A stretch of DNA of 64,000 nt from Paraburkholderia sejongensis (GTDB lineage Bacteria > Pseudomonadota > Gammaproteobacteria > Burkholderiales > Burkholderiaceae). The stretch's first letter is position 1, and the number at the start of each line of letters is the position of its first letter. The stretch is taken from assembly GCF_020880815.1 (NCBI RefSeq), contig NZ_JAJITD010000004.1:62001-126000 (forward strand). Reading direction: 5' to 3'. Below, in pieces: positions 26,262-35,148 of this stretch. Under the pieces are notes generated by a model. That model made no database searches. It had not been told where the DNA came from and saw only the letters and a program-made list of their open reading frames with translations. The position numbers were made by a program, and so were the translations under genes.

Positions 26262-27401
26262 TTAGAAAGAGTGACGCAGGCCCAGCATCACGCCGGTCTG
26301 GTTCGCGCCGGCCGCCGGCGTGGTGCCGCCGCCGCCGCCGCTGACCGAGTAGCGCGCCTTCGCGCTGTTGCCGAGATACGAGGCCTGCGCATAGACCGCG
26401 GTGCGCTTGGACAGCAGATAGGTCGAGCGCAGCGTGCCCATCGTCGCGCGGGTGTCGTGCTGCTCGTTGTCGATGTGATAGACCTCGCCGTCGACGATGA
26501 ACGCCGGCGTCACGTAGTACGACGCGCCGACGAAGAACAGATTCGAGCGCACGTCGGGCAACGCGGCCGCGGCCGTGTCGACGCGGCGGTTCAGCCAGCC
26601 GGCGCCGAGCTTGAGCTTGTCGATATTCACGTACGCGCTCACGTGCGCGCGGCTGTCCTTGTCGGCTGCGCTGGTCAGCGGGATCGGCGCGACGCCGTCG
26701 AAGAAGTTCGCCGCCGCGGTCGCGCCGCCGCGCAGCTCTTCATACGAGGCCGCGACGCCGAACACCGGCGCGTCGTACTTCAGCATCACCGACCACTCGC
26801 GGCACTCGGTCGGACGGCCCGCCACCGAGCCGGTACAGGTGCCTTGGCCCGGCGAGTTGCCGGTGCCCGCCGCGTCGCGGCCGAACGAGTAATTCGCGCC
26901 GAACGTGACGCCCGACCACGTGCCCGTATAGGCGACCGAATTGTCGACGCGCGCATTCGGGATGTACGCGTCGAGCGAGCCGAGACCGTAGATGTCCGGA
27001 CCGATGATGTCCGCGCCGAGCAGCGCGTAGTAGGTCATCGTGTATTGACGGCCGAAGCTGAGCGTGCCGTACGGGCTCTTCACGCCGACCAGCGCCTGGC
27101 GCCCGAACAGCCGGCCGCCCTGGCCGGAGTCGCCGCCGCGCAGATTGAAGCCGCTTTCCAGCGTGAAGATCGCGCTGTAACCGCCGCCGAGGTCCTCGTT
27201 GCCCCGCAAACCCCAGCGCGACGGAAATTCGCCGGTGACGCCCGGCATGCGGACCACGCTGTTGCCCGCGGCATTCGCGTGCGAAACATATTCGATGCCG
27301 GTATCGACGATGCCGTACAGCGTGACGCTCGATTGCGCTGCTGCCGCGCCGCTGACGGCGCACAACGCGCCGCAAAGCAGAAGGCGTGCGGATGCTTGCA
27401 T
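26262..27401 (-). CDS. OmpC-type trimeric porin
   Basis: 379 aa. Signal peptide of about 21 residues ending AAA-Q, then the usual start QSSVTLYGIVDTGIEYVSHAN, the DLGGGYSAIFTLESGFN strand pair, the RQALVGVKSPYGTLSFGRQYT motif and a C-terminal GLRHSF with the terminal Phe needed for BAM assembly. General or aromatic-acid-selective outer-membrane channel. Placed between the esterase and the MFS gene, it probably admits phenolic acids. Confidence 0.92.
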   Translation of the reverse strand: MQASARLLLCGALCAVSGAAAAQSSVTLYGIVDTGIEYVSHANAAGNSVVRMPGVTGEFPSRWGLRGNEDLGGGYSAIFTLESGFNLRGGDSGQGGRLFGRQALVGVKSPYGTLSFGRQYTMTYYALLGADIIGPDIYGLGSLDAYIPNARVDNSVAYTGTWSGVTFGANYSFGRDAAGTGNSPGQGTCTGSVAGRPTECREWSVMLKYDAPVFGVAASYEELRGGATAAANFFDGVAPIPLTSAADKDSRAHVSAYVNIDKLKLGAGWLNRRVDTAAAALPDVRSNLFFVGASYYVTPAFIVDGEVYHIDNEQHDTRATMGTLRSTYLLSKRTAVYAQASYLGNSAKARYSVSGGGGGTTPAAGANQTGVMLGLRHSF

Positions 27402-27492
27402 GGGTGTAGTCTCCAGACCGTTGATAAAAATGTTGTTGTGTTTGGGTAGTTGTTATGTGTCCACACGCCGTGGGCTGCGCGGCGGGCTTGGT

Positions 27493-28737
27493 TCAGTCCT
27501 CGGCGCGCGGGCGGCGCAGCAACATCAGCGCGGCCCCGGCGGCGATCACGGTGACCGGAATGCTCGCGCCGATCACCGTCGACGAACTGCGGCCCATCGC
27601 CAGCAACGCGCCCGCGGCGAGCGGCCCGACCACCGAACCGATGCGGCCGACGGCCACTGCCGCGCCGACTCCGGTGCCGCGCATCGCGGTCGGATAGAAC
27701 GCGGCGGACAGCGCGTACAGCACCGATTGACCGCCGACCACGAAGGTGCCGGCGAAGAACGCCGCGGCCACCAGCGCGCCGAACCCGGGCGATACAGCAA
27801 GCCCCGCGAGCGACGCGATGATCCCGACATACATGCCGGCGACCACGACGCTCTGGCGAATCCGGTCCATCAGCATGCCGATGAAGAGCGTGCCGAGACC
27901 GCCGCCGATGTTGAAGAAGATCTGCACGGTGCCGACTTCGGGGCGCGACAGCCCGCGCGAGGCCATTAGCGACGGCAGCCAGTTGAGCAGGAAATACAGC
28001 ACGATCAGCGTGCAGAAGTAGCTGACCCAGATCTGCACGGTGGACGGGCCGCGGCTGTCGCCGAACAGCACGTTGCCGATCGGCGCGGGCTTCAGGCGGC
28101 CGTCGTGCGAGGCCTTCGCGAACGCGCTCGAATCGCGCAGGAACAGCATCAGCAGCGGCACCAGCAACAGCGGTCCGACGCCGCCGACGTAGAAGATGTG
28201 GCGCCAGTCGCCGTCGCCCGCGCTCATTACGCCGATCACCGACGCGATCGCGCCGCCGAACGGAATGCCGCAATACATCACGCTGACCGCGGTGCCGCGC
28301 CGGTGCGGCTCGACCGCTTCCGACGACAACGCGATCAGGTTCGGCAACGCGCCGCCCAGACCGATGCCGGTCAACACGCGCACCAGCACCAGCGTGTGAA
28401 AGTCGCTGACCAGCGCGGTCATGATCGACAGCAGTCCGAACAGAGAGGCCGAGATCAACAGCACCCGCTTGCGGCCGATCCGGTCGGCGAGCCGGCCGCC
28501 GAACATCGCGCCGGGCAGCAGCCCGAAGGTGCCGGCGCTGAACGCGAGCCCCATCTGCCCGACCGACAGGCCGAACTCGCGGGCCATGCGCGGCGCGGCG
28601 ACGCCGACCGATTGCAGATCGAGCCCTTCGAGCAGCGCGATCGCGAAACACAGGCCGAGCGTCAGCGCGACGCCGCCTGGCGCGGAAGCGGACGATGCGG
28701 CTGGGTCGGTGGAAGAAAACGTTCCGGCTCTTTTCAC
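27493..28737 (-). CDS. MFS aromatic acid:H+ symporter (AAHS family)
   Basis: 414 aa from the GTG at 28737, chosen for AAGGA about 8 nt upstream; the frame extends to 28929 without a usable start. Twelve membrane segments. Family motifs: the DLQSVGVAAPRMAREFGLS region of helix 1 with its conserved Asp, GGRLADRIGRKRVLL after helix 2, and YPTAMRGTGVGAAVAVGRIGSVVGP near helix 11. About 60% similar by eye to the MhpT-like protein at the window end. Likely imports hydroxycinnamates. Expressed from the MarR-operator promoter at 29006-29034 with a 5' leader of about 260 nt. Confidence 0.9.
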   Translation of the reverse strand: MKRAGTFSSTDPAASSASAPGGVALTLGLCFAIALLEGLDLQSVGVAAPRMAREFGLSVGQMGLAFSAGTFGLLPGAMFGGRLADRIGRKRVLLISASLFGLLSIMTALVSDFHTLVLVRVLTGIGLGGALPNLIALSSEAVEPHRRGTAVSVMYCGIPFGGAIASVIGVMSAGDGDWRHIFYVGGVGPLLLVPLLMLFLRDSSAFAKASHDGRLKPAPIGNVLFGDSRGPSTVQIWVSYFCTLIVLYFLLNWLPSLMASRGLSRPEVGTVQIFFNIGGGLGTLFIGMLMDRIRQSVVVAGMYVGIIASLAGLAVSPGFGALVAAAFFAGTFVVGGQSVLYALSAAFYPTAMRGTGVGAAVAVGRIGSVVGPLAAGALLAMGRSSSTVIGASIPVTVIAAGAALMLLRRPRAED

Positions 28738-29005
28738 GTTAGTGATCCTTATTAAATGGCGTGGCTTTCCGGTGCAGCGTGTGGCGTGGTGCTGCGAACA
28801 GCGGCCGGGCGCGTGTGCGCATGGCCGCGCCGCGCCGTCCGGATAAGCGGAGGGCGGCGGTGGTGCGGGATTCAGACTGGCATCAAGGTCGGGGCGCGAC
28901 GCTTGCGAACCGCGCGGCTCGCCGCGCACCGGTTCGATGCTGGCGGGCTGGCGCGCTTGCTCCGGGACGACGCGGCGAGTAGCCGGCCGTGCCGTCGTGG
29001 GATGG

Positions 29006-29034
29006 ATTTAATATCAGGTAGGCTGATAAAACAA
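29006..29034 (-). promoter_or_regulatory. promoter with MarR-type operator ahead of the transporter-porin-esterase operon
   Basis: On the minus strand: -35 TTGTTT (29034-29029), then a 17-nt spacer that is itself the palindrome TATCAGCCTACCTGATA (29028-29012), then -10 TTAAAT (29011-29006). The same layout occurs at 29655-29683. A repressor bound here would block polymerase directly. The rest of 28738-29091 holds the transporter leader and no gene. Confidence 0.75.
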
Positions 29035-29091
29035 GCGTTAGCTGTTCGGTGAAAACACCTAGTAAGCCGGAAGTAGAAGGGGTTGCAGCGG

Positions 29092-29562
29092 TTAGCCGCG
29101 CAGATTGCGCACGAACGCTTCGAGGTGCTGTTGCACGCCGGCGGCGGTGTCGACGCCGATGTCGTCGAGCATCTGTTTTTCGATCGCCTTGACCGCCTGC
29201 TCGCATTCGCGCAGCACCGCGCGGCCGTCGTCGGTCAGTTGCAGCAGCACGATGCGGCCGTGGCTCGGGTCCGGTTCGCGGCTCACCCAGTTGCGCGCCG
29301 ACATCGCGTTCATCACTTCGTTGGCCGATTGCGGCGTGATGAACGAGCGCTCGGCGACCTGCGCGTTCGACGCCCGGCCGTTCGCGTCGAGCACCGACAG
29401 CGCGGTGAACTGCGCGAGCGTGAGGCCGAGCGGCGCGAGCGCTTCGCTCATGCGGCGCCGCAAGATGCGGTCGAGACTGCCGATCACGTAGGTCAGGCGC
29501 AGGCTCGGGCGGCGGTGGCGGGCGGTGCCCGCATCGGCGGACGGCTTCGGATTCTTGTTCAT
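29092..29562 (-). CDS. MarR-family repressor of hydroxycinnamate genes
   Basis: 156 aa from the ATG at 29562; an upstream ATG at 29592 would add ten residues, and neither has a strong ribosome site. MarR winged-helix motifs: LRLTYVIGSLDRILRRRM, LTLAQFTALSVLDANGRASNAQVAERSFITPQSANEVMNAM and the wing REPDPSHGRIVLLQLTDDGRAVL. It lies between two operons carrying identical 17-bp operator layouts and probably represses both until a hydroxycinnamoyl-CoA binds, as described for FerC/FerR-type regulators. The operator at 29661 is also in its own divergent promoter region. Confidence 0.9.
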   Translation of the reverse strand: MNKNPKPSADAGTARHRRPSLRLTYVIGSLDRILRRRMSEALAPLGLTLAQFTALSVLDANGRASNAQVAERSFITPQSANEVMNAMSARNWVSREPDPSHGRIVLLQLTDDGRAVLRECEQAVKAIEKQMLDDIGVDTAAGVQQHLEAFVRNLRG

Positions 29563-29654
29563 GGCGTACCGGGGGGAAGGTCTAGCCCGCATCTTAGCGT
29601 GTCGCGCGGCGCAAACCGGTGCTAGGGGTTTGCACCGAGGCCCCGAAATTCCAC

Positions 29655-29683
29655 TTTACATATCAGGCAGCCTGATATTAAAT
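29655..29683 (+). promoter_or_regulatory. promoter with MarR-type operator ahead of the ferulate catabolic operon
   Basis: -35 TTTACA (29655-29660), 17-nt spacer equal to the palindrome TATCAGGCAGCCTGATA (29661-29677), -10 TTAAAT (29678-29683). Predicted start near 29690, 40 nt before the hydratase-lyase ATG. Confidence 0.8.
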
Positions 29684-29729
29684 GCACTCAACCGGCCGCC
29701 GTCGCGGTCACCGTTCACGGAGAAAGCAG

Positions 29730-30557
29730 ATGAATTACGAAGGTCGTTGGAAAGCCGTCAAGGTCGAAGTCGCGGAAGGTATCGCCTGGATCAAGTTCAA
29801 CCGTCCGGAGAAGCGCAATGCGATGAATCCGACGCTGAACCGCGAGATGATCGAAGTACTCGAAGCGGTCGAGCTCGACGCCGAAGCGCAGGTGGTCGTG
29901 CTGACCGGTGAAGGCGATGCGTGGACCGCCGGGATGGATCTGAAGGAGTACTTCCGCGAAGTCGACGCGGGCCCGGAAATCCTGCAGGAAAAGATTCGCC
30001 GCGACGCATCGCGCTGGCAGTGGCAATTGCTGCGCATGTACTCGAAGCCGACCATCGCGATGGTCAACGGCTGGTGCTTCGGTGGCGGCTTCTCGCCGCT
30101 GGTCGCCTGCGATCTGGCGATCGCCGCGGACGAAGCGGTGTTCGGTCTGTCGGAAATCAACTGGGGCATCCCGCCGGGCAACCTGGTCAGCAAGGCGATG
30201 GCCGACACGGTCGGGCATCGTCGGGCGCTCCACTACATCATGACCGGCGACACGTTCACCGGCCCGCAGGCCGCCGAGATGGGCCTCGTCAACAAGAGCG
30301 TGCCGCGTGCGCAACTGCGCGAGGAAACGGTCGCGCTGGCCGCCAAGCTGCTCAACAAGAACCCGGTGGTGCTGCGCAACGCGAAGATCGGTTTCAAGCG
30401 CAGCCGCGAATTGACGTGGGAGCAGAACGAAGACTATCTGTACGCGAAGCTCGATCAGGCGCAACTGCGCGATCCGGAGCACGGCCGCGAGCAGGGTCTG
30501 AAGCAGTTCCTCGACGACAAGTCGATCAAGCCGGGCCTGCAGGCGTACAAGCGCTAA
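29730..30557 (+). CDS. ech: p-hydroxycinnamoyl-CoA hydratase/lyase (feruloyl-CoA to vanillin)
   Basis: 275 aa from the ATG at 29730 (GGAG upstream). Crotonase fold: RPEKRNAMNPTLNREM, oxyanion-hole regions WTAGMDLKEYF and NGWCFGGGFSPLVACDLAIAAD, and the lyase-type ending (LRDPEHGREQGLKQFLDDKSIKPGLQAYKR) typical of HCHL enzymes. It hydrates feruloyl- or coumaroyl-CoA and cleaves it to vanillin or 4-hydroxybenzaldehyde plus acetyl-CoA, with no beta-oxidation. First gene of the operon ech-vdh-fcs-amidohydrolase. Confidence 0.95.
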   Translation: MNYEGRWKAVKVEVAEGIAWIKFNRPEKRNAMNPTLNREMIEVLEAVELDAEAQVVVLTGEGDAWTAGMDLKEYFREVDAGPEILQEKIRRDASRWQWQLLRMYSKPTIAMVNGWCFGGGFSPLVACDLAIAADEAVFGLSEINWGIPPGNLVSKAMADTVGHRRALHYIMTGDTFTGPQAAEMGLVNKSVPRAQLREETVALAAKLLNKNPVVLRNAKIGFKRSRELTWEQNEDYLYAKLDQAQLRDPEHGREQGLKQFLDDKSIKPGLQAYKR

Positions 30558-30615
30558 GCCGCCTGTCTGTTTAAATCTGAATAACACCCACCGAGACAGG
30601 CGAGGAGACGAGGCG

Positions 30616-32067
30616 ATGCAGGACGTAACTCTATTGATCGACGGCAAGAGCCGCGGCGCGTCGGACGGCAGGACCTTCGAGCGGATCAACCCGGCGAACG
30701 GCCGCGTCGCGTCTCGCGCGGCGGCGGCGACGCTGGCCGATGTGGACGCGGCGGTCGAAGCGGCGGCGCGCGCATTCCCCGCATGGTCGGCGCTCGCGCC
30801 GGGCGAGCGGCGCAAGCGCCTGCTGGCCGCCGCCGATCTGATGGATGCGCGAGCCGGGCAGTTCATCGAAACCGGCCTCGCCGAAACCGGCGCGATGCCG
30901 AACTGGTACGGCTTTAACGTGATGCTCGCGGCCAACATGCTGCGCGAAGCCGCCGCGATGACCACGCAGATCGACGGCGACGTGATTCCGTCGAACGTGC
31001 CGGGCAGTCTCGCGATGGCGGTACGCCAGCCGTGCGGCGTGGTGCTCGGGATGGCGCCGTGGAACGCGCCGGTGATTCTCGGCACCCGTGCGCTGGCCAT
31101 GCCGCTCGCATGCGGCAACACGGTCGTGTTCAAGGCGTCCGAGGGTTGTCCGGGCGTGCATCGGTTGATCGGCGCCGTGCTGCATGATGCCGGTCTCGGC
31201 GACGGCGTCGTCAACGTGATCACGCATTCGGCCGAAGACGCGCCCGCGGTGGTCGAGCGGCTGATCGCGCATCCGGCGGTGCGGCGCGTAAACTTCACCG
31301 GCTCGACGCGGGTCGGGCGGATCGTCGCGCAACACGCGGCGCAGCATCTGAAGCCGGCGCTGCTCGAACTCGGCGGCAAGGCACCGGTGCTGGTGCTCGA
31401 CGACGCGGATCTGGACGCGGCGGTCGAAGGGATCGCGTTCGGCGCGTTCTTCAATCAAGGGCAAATCTGCATGTCGACCGAGCGCGTGATCGTCGATCGC
31501 AAGGTGGCCGATGCGTTCGTCGAGAAGCTTGCCGCGAAGGCGCGTACGCTGAAGGCGGGCGACCCGGCCGCCGCGGATTCGGTGCTCGGCCTGCTCGAAA
31601 GCGAGGCGGCCGCGCGGCGCGTGCAGGCGCTGGTCGAAGACGCGCGCGAGAAGGGCGCGCGCCTGCCGGTCGGTTGCACGGTGGAAGGCGCGGCGATGCA
31701 GCCGGTGATCGTCGACGGCATTACGCCGGAAATGAAGCTGTATGCGGACGAATCGTTCGGGCCGGTGGTGACGGTGCAGCGCGTCGATAGCGACGACGAA
31801 GCGATTCGCGTCGCCAACGACAGCGAATACGGCTTGTCCGCGGCGATTTTCAGCCGCGACGTCGCGCGCGCGTTCAATCTGGCCAAGCGGATCGAATCGG
31901 GCATCTGCCACATCAACGGGCCGACCGTGCACGACGAAGCGCAGATGCCGTTCGGCGGCGTGAAGAAGAGCGGTTATGGGCGCTTCGGCAGCAAGGCATC
32001 GATTGCCGAATTCACCGATCTGCGCTGGATCACCGTGCAGACCGGACCGCGCCACTATCCGATCTGA
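30616..32067 (+). CDS. vdh: vanillin (aromatic aldehyde) dehydrogenase
   Basis: 483 aa; GAGGAGACGAGGCG precedes the ATG. Aldehyde dehydrogenase family: NAD-binding FTGSTRVGRIVAQ, ELGGKAPVLVLDDADLDAA with the catalytic Glu, and the nucleophilic Cys in FFNQGQICMSTERVIV. Oxidises vanillin or 4-hydroxybenzaldehyde to vanillate or 4-hydroxybenzoate with NAD+. It lies 58 bp after ech. The vanillate demethylase genes that would come next in the pathway are not in the window. Confidence 0.93.
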   Translation: MQDVTLLIDGKSRGASDGRTFERINPANGRVASRAAAATLADVDAAVEAAARAFPAWSALAPGERRKRLLAAADLMDARAGQFIETGLAETGAMPNWYGFNVMLAANMLREAAAMTTQIDGDVIPSNVPGSLAMAVRQPCGVVLGMAPWNAPVILGTRALAMPLACGNTVVFKASEGCPGVHRLIGAVLHDAGLGDGVVNVITHSAEDAPAVVERLIAHPAVRRVNFTGSTRVGRIVAQHAAQHLKPALLELGGKAPVLVLDDADLDAAVEGIAFGAFFNQGQICMSTERVIVDRKVADAFVEKLAAKARTLKAGDPAAADSVLGLLESEAAARRVQALVEDAREKGARLPVGCTVEGAAMQPVIVDGITPEMKLYADESFGPVVTVQRVDSDDEAIRVANDSEYGLSAAIFSRDVARAFNLAKRIESGICHINGPTVHDEAQMPFGGVKKSGYGRFGSKASIAEFTDLRWITVQTGPRHYPI

Positions 32068-32185
32068 AATCGGCGCGGTACCTGTAGGAACCCGAAGTAA
32101 TCAAGAGACGGCTCCGCGCGACGACGCGGAGCGCCTGCGCGGCGCCGTTAAACGGCGCGCGTGGAACGGACACAGGAGACAGGCT

Positions 32186-34099
32186 TTGCATTCCGAGCCG
32201 ACACAAGTAAACAACGCGTCGAACGCCGCCGGCCGGCCGACGCATTACCGCGACGCGCGCATCGGCACGTCGTCGTTGCGTCTGCGGCGCGAAAACGATA
32301 CGTGGTATCTGCAGGCGGCCGAAACGCTCGGCGAGCATCCGCAACGGATGACCGAGCGGCTCGAAAGCGGCGCGCGCGCGCATCCCGAACGCTGGCTCGC
32401 GGCGCGCCGCGGCAGCGATGGACAGTGGGTCGGCCTGAGCTACGCGGCTGCGTTGCAAGGCGCGCGCGCGATCGGCGAAGCGCTGCTCGCGCGCAAGCTG
32501 TCGACCGAGCGGCCCATCGCGATTCTGTCGGGCAACGATCTCGACCATCTGCAACTGATGCTCGGCGCGATGTGGGCGGGCGTGCCGTTCGCCTCGATTT
32601 CGCCGGCCTATGCGCTCGCTTCCGGCGATTTCGGCAAGCTGCGCCATACGATCGAGCTGCTGACGCCGGGCCTCGTGTTCGTCAGCGACTACGATACGTT
32701 CTCCAAAGCGATCGAAGCGGTGGTGCCGGCCGACGTCGAAATCGTCAGCAAGGTGGCGCCGCGCGAGCCGGGCAGCGCGCGCCCGGTGACCGCGTTCGGC
32801 GAGCTGCTGAACACCACGCCGGATAAGGTCGACGCGGTGCACGCGGCGATCAGCCCGGATTCGATTGCGAAATTCCTCTTCACGTCGGGCTCGACCAAAC
32901 TGCCGAAGGCGGTGCCGACCACCCACCGGATGCTGTGCAGCAATCAGCAGATGCTGCTCGAAACCTTCCCCGAGTTCGCGCAGGAGCCGCCGGTGCTGGT
33001 CGACTGGCTGCCATGGAATCACACGTTCGGCGGCAGTCACAACATCGGCATCGCGCTGTACAACGGCGGCACGCTGTATATCGACGACGGCAAACCGGTC
33101 CCCGGCAAGTTCGACGAAACGCTGCGCAATCTGCGCGAAATCGCGCCGACGATCTATTTCAACGTACCGAAGGGCTGGGAAGAACTGGCGATTGCGCTGG
33201 AGCGCGACGCGGCGCTGCGCGAGACGTTTTTCTCGCGCGTGAAGCTGTATTTCTTCTCCGGCGCGGGGTTGTCGCAAGCGGCGTGGGACCGGCTCGAACG
33301 CGTGACCGAAACGTATTGCGGCGAGCGCATCCGCATCATGGCGGGGCTCGGCATGACCGAGACGTCGCCGTCGTGTCTGTTCACGACCGGCCCGGTGATG
33401 CGCGCCGGCTATATCGGCCTGCCCGCGCACGGCTGCGAGGTCAAGCTCGCGCCGGTCGGCGACAAGCTCGAGGCACGCTATCGCGGCCCGCACGTGATGG
33501 CCGGCTACTGGCGCGCGAGCGCGGAGGAATGCCAGGATTCGTTCGACGAGGAAGGGTTCTTCCGCAGCGGCGACGCGGTGCGTTTCGTCGATGTCGAGCA
33601 GCCGGAATTGGGGCTGCTGTTCGATGGCCGCATTGCCGAGGACTTCAAGCTCAGTTCGGGCACTTTCGTCAGCGTCGGGCCGATGCGCGCACGGGTGATT
33701 TCGGAGGGCGCGCCGTACGTGCAGGACGTGGTCGTGACCGGCATGAATCGCGACGATATCGGGCTGCTGGTGTTTCCGCGGCTCGACGATTGCCGGCGCC
33801 TGGCGGGCCTCGGCGGCTCGGCGAGCGCGCGCGAGGTGATGCAGGCGCCGGCGGTACGCGCGCATTTCGCGGCGCTGCTCGAGCGGCTGAACCGCAACGC
33901 GACCGGCAGCGCGACCACGATCGCGCGGCTGCGGCTGATGGATGTGCCGCCTTCGCTCGATCTCGGCGAAGTGACCGACAAGGGCTCGATCAACCAGCGC
34001 GCCGTGCTGAAGCACCGGGCCGAACTGGTCGACGCGATGTACGACGCGCCGGGGCAGGACGCGGACGTGATCGTTGTGAAAGCGTGCGGTATCGCTTGA
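32186..34099 (+). CDS. fcs: feruloyl-CoA synthetase
   Basis: 637 aa from a TTG at 32186 with AGGAG about 8 nt upstream; the frame runs back to 31976, but that part overlaps vdh. Adenylate-forming enzyme: P-loop FTSGSTKLPKAVPTTHR, adenine-binding GLGMTETSPSC, and the hinge FRSGDAVRFVD. Long N-terminal region (HYRDARIGTSSLRLRRENDTWYLQAAETLG) as in Fcs proteins. Activates ferulate, p-coumarate or caffeate to the CoA thioester for ech. Gene order ech-vdh-fcs matches known ferulate operons. Confidence 0.92.
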   Translation: MHSEPTQVNNASNAAGRPTHYRDARIGTSSLRLRRENDTWYLQAAETLGEHPQRMTERLESGARAHPERWLAARRGSDGQWVGLSYAAALQGARAIGEALLARKLSTERPIAILSGNDLDHLQLMLGAMWAGVPFASISPAYALASGDFGKLRHTIELLTPGLVFVSDYDTFSKAIEAVVPADVEIVSKVAPREPGSARPVTAFGELLNTTPDKVDAVHAAISPDSIAKFLFTSGSTKLPKAVPTTHRMLCSNQQMLLETFPEFAQEPPVLVDWLPWNHTFGGSHNIGIALYNGGTLYIDDGKPVPGKFDETLRNLREIAPTIYFNVPKGWEELAIALERDAALRETFFSRVKLYFFSGAGLSQAAWDRLERVTETYCGERIRIMAGLGMTETSPSCLFTTGPVMRAGYIGLPAHGCEVKLAPVGDKLEARYRGPHVMAGYWRASAEECQDSFDEEGFFRSGDAVRFVDVEQPELGLLFDGRIAEDFKLSSGTFVSVGPMRARVISEGAPYVQDVVVTGMNRDDIGLLVFPRLDDCRRLAGLGGSASAREVMQAPAVRAHFAALLERLNRNATGSATTIARLRLMDVPPSLDLGEVTDKGSINQRAVLKHRAELVDAMYDAPGQDADVIVVKACGIA

Positions 34100-34123
34100 T
34101 ATCCGGGTGACAGGAACCGACCC

Positions 34124-35005
34124 ATGAACCTCGACCAACTCGTCGCGATCGACACGCACGTCCACGCGGAAGTCTCGTGCTGCCAGCCGCCGGATCTGTT
34201 CGGCAAGGAATTCGATGAGGCTGCCGACAAGTACTTCGGCACCGTACTGAAGCTCGGCCGCCGCCCGACCATTCCGGAGACGATCGAGCACTACCGGCAA
34301 CGCAAGATCGGCTTCGTGATGTTCACCGTCGATTGCGAAGCGAACCTCGGCCGCCGGCGGATTCCGAACGAAGAGATCGCCGAATTTGCGCAGAAAAACA
34401 GCGACATCATGATCGCGTTCGCCAGCATCGACCCCCATAAAGGCAAGATGGGAGTGCGCGAGGCGCGCAAGCTGATCGAGGAGTACGGCGTGCGCGGCTT
34501 CAAGTTTCACCCGACGATGCAGGCGTTTTTCGCGAACGACCGCCTCGCCTATCCGCTCTACGAACTGATCGCCGAGCACCGCTTGACGGCGGTGTTTCAT
34601 AGCGGCCATTCGGGGATGGGCTCGGGGATGCGCGCTGGCGGCGGGCTGCGGCTGAAGTACTCGGAGCCGATCCATCTGGACGACGTGGCCGCCGATTTCC
34701 CCGACATGAATATCATCATCGCGCATCCGTCGTGGCCGTGGCAGGAGCAGGCTTTGTCGATCGCGCTGCATAAGCCGAACGTGTATATCGATCTGTCGGG
34801 CTGGTCGCCGAAGTACTTCTCGCCCGAACTGGTTCGCCACGCGAATACGCTGCTCAAGCGAAAGATGCTGTTCGGCTCCGACTTTCCGTTGATCCAGCCG
34901 GATCGTTGGCTCGCGGATTTCAAGGAGGTGGGCTTCCGCGAGGAAGTGCATCCGCTGATCCTCAAACAGAATGCGATCGGTGTGCTGGGCCTCGGCGCGG
35001 GCTAA
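34124..35005 (+). CDS. amidohydrolase-family TIM-barrel enzyme of the ferulate operon
   Basis: 293 aa, ATG 25 nt after fcs. Metal-site motifs of the amidohydrolase-2 (decarboxylase/hydrolase) group: DTHVHAE at the N-terminus, GFKFHPTMQAFF, FHSGHSGMG, IIAHPSWPWQEQA and LFGSDFPLIQPD. Related enzymes include CouH-type 4-hydroxyphenyl-beta-ketoacyl-CoA hydrolases and aromatic acid decarboxylases. Its co-transcription with a non-beta-oxidative pathway is odd: it may open a second cleavage route for the same CoA esters, or decarboxylate a side product. Exact reaction not assigned. Confidence 0.82.
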   Translation: MNLDQLVAIDTHVHAEVSCCQPPDLFGKEFDEAADKYFGTVLKLGRRPTIPETIEHYRQRKIGFVMFTVDCEANLGRRRIPNEEIAEFAQKNSDIMIAFASIDPHKGKMGVREARKLIEEYGVRGFKFHPTMQAFFANDRLAYPLYELIAEHRLTAVFHSGHSGMGSGMRAGGGLRLKYSEPIHLDDVAADFPDMNIIIAHPSWPWQEQALSIALHKPNVYIDLSGWSPKYFSPELVRHANTLLKRKMLFGSDFPLIQPDRWLADFKEVGFREEVHPLILKQNAIGVLGLGAG

Positions 35006-35148
35006 GTTCTGGTCGACGCCGCGCTAACAGCACGGTGTTCGAGCAGTTCGGCTAACGGCGGCGCGGGATCGGCGCCGTGCCGTATACAATTCGGCAGCGC
35101 CGAAGTCCCAGCGGCGCGCGACCGTCTCCTTGCCAACCGATCCAATCC

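Noticed and set aside
24693..27449. Very long plus-strand open frame (918 aa) opposite the tannase and porin genes
   Set aside because: Arg/Gly/Ala-rich composition without domains; it is the GC-rich antisense shadow of two clearly recognised genes.
32030..34951. 973-aa minus-strand open frame opposite fcs and the amidohydrolase
   Set aside because: No ribosome site or motif; lies over two well-supported enzymes in the other strand.
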